In this document: piece after piece, positions 24,833 through 25,060 of the stretch | How positions within the stretch are numbered: position 1 is the first letter of the stretch | How the letters are laid out: every line of letters begins with the position of its first letter | Origin: JBBTWG01 sp038062935 | GTDB lineage: Bacteria; Patescibacteriota; Gracilibacteria; UBA1369; UBA12463 | Length of the DNA: 25,060 nt | Direction of reading: 5' to 3' | Assembly (NCBI GenBank): GCA_038062935.1 | Contig: JBBTWG010000033.1 | Location: 1-25,060, forward strand | Translations under genes and position numbers: made by a program | Notes under the pieces: model-generated | What the model was told of the DNA's origin: nothing | Database searches by the model: none | The model's input: only the letters and a program-made list of their open reading frames with translations

Positions 24833-25060
24833 TTATTGAACACTCACGACAGTTTTTTTCACGCGAGTTTTATCGAATTTGAGAATTCTCTTTTCAGAAA
24901 ATTTCACCAATCCGTCTTTCAGAGCGTAGAGGCTGTAATCTTTTGCAACTCCCACAGCATCTCCAGCGATCATTTTGGAGCCACGCTGACGAACAATGAT
25001 GTTTCCAGCTTTGACAACCTCACCTCCGAAGAGTTTGACGCCGAGGCGTTGTGCCTGCGA
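24833..25060 (-). CDS. rpmA: 50S ribosomal protein L27, 5' end cut by window
   Basis: The final 75 residues of L27 are visible, from SQAQRLGVKLFGGEVVKAG through NIIVRQRGSKMIAGDAVGVA to KTVVSVQ and a TAA stop. The conserved QRLGVKxFGGExVxAGNIIVRQRG block is decisive. About 15 N-terminal residues, which in L27 reach toward the peptidyl-transferase centre, lie beyond position 25060. The mid-region MIAGDAVGVAKDYSLYAL departs from the common FHPGxNVGxGxDxTLFAL form but keeps its pattern. It is the first visible gene of the rpmA-hypothetical-nth run. Confidence 0.93.
   Translation of the reverse strand, partial: SQAQRLGVKLFGGEVVKAGNIIVRQRGSKMIAGDAVGVAKDYSLYALKDGLVKFSEKRILKFDKTRVKKTVVSVQ

Overview
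The window looks like a chromosomal segment of a Patescibacteria/CPR-type bacterium. Peregrinibacteria or a relative is my best guess, by inference only. The reasons are very large PKD and fibronectin-III surface proteins, many proteins of unknown function, small toxin-antitoxin modules, and reading frames started without Shine-Dalgarno sequences. TGA acts as a normal stop (for example at 14479-14481 and 22776-22778), so the UGA-glycine code of Gracilibacteria and Absconditabacteria does not apply.

Region 1 (1-12750) is a cell-surface cluster. It holds a 1524-residue PKD-type protein with membrane segments at both ends, a 723-residue protein with three membrane segments and six PKD-like domains, an orphan 29-codon signal-peptide ORF, and a roughly 1430-residue FN3 protein ending in a sorting-signal-like tail. 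A minus-strand AbiE-type toxin-antitoxin pair sits inside the cluster. It has its own promoter and a perfect 15-bp operator-like palindrome. A strong hairpin terminator closes the region.

Region 2 (12764-15440) is accessory and scarred. It begins with a 5'-truncated RhuM-Fic gene, followed by tRNA-Gln(UUG). The 3' end of the tRNA is repeated twice more downstream as 22-bp perfect repeats inside 70-bp repeats, and these flank a small membrane-protein gene. This resembles a tRNA-targeted mini-island without an integrase. A HAD phosphatase follows, then a 30-codon remnant of a U32 peptidase.

Region 3 (15441-22778) is mostly metabolic: a P1B-type metal ATPase with TPC in place of CPC, a DUF151 bifunctional nuclease, a single-chain FGAM synthase (PurS-like, PurL and PurQ parts), a divergent TrpG/PabA amidotransferase, and an unknown protein.

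Region 4 (22788-25060) lies on the minus strand: a RelE-like toxin with an RHH antitoxin, then the probable operon rpmA (cut by the window end), a hypothetical protein and nth. No intergenic stretch exceeds 300 bases. No CRISPR array, insertion sequence or replication origin was seen.
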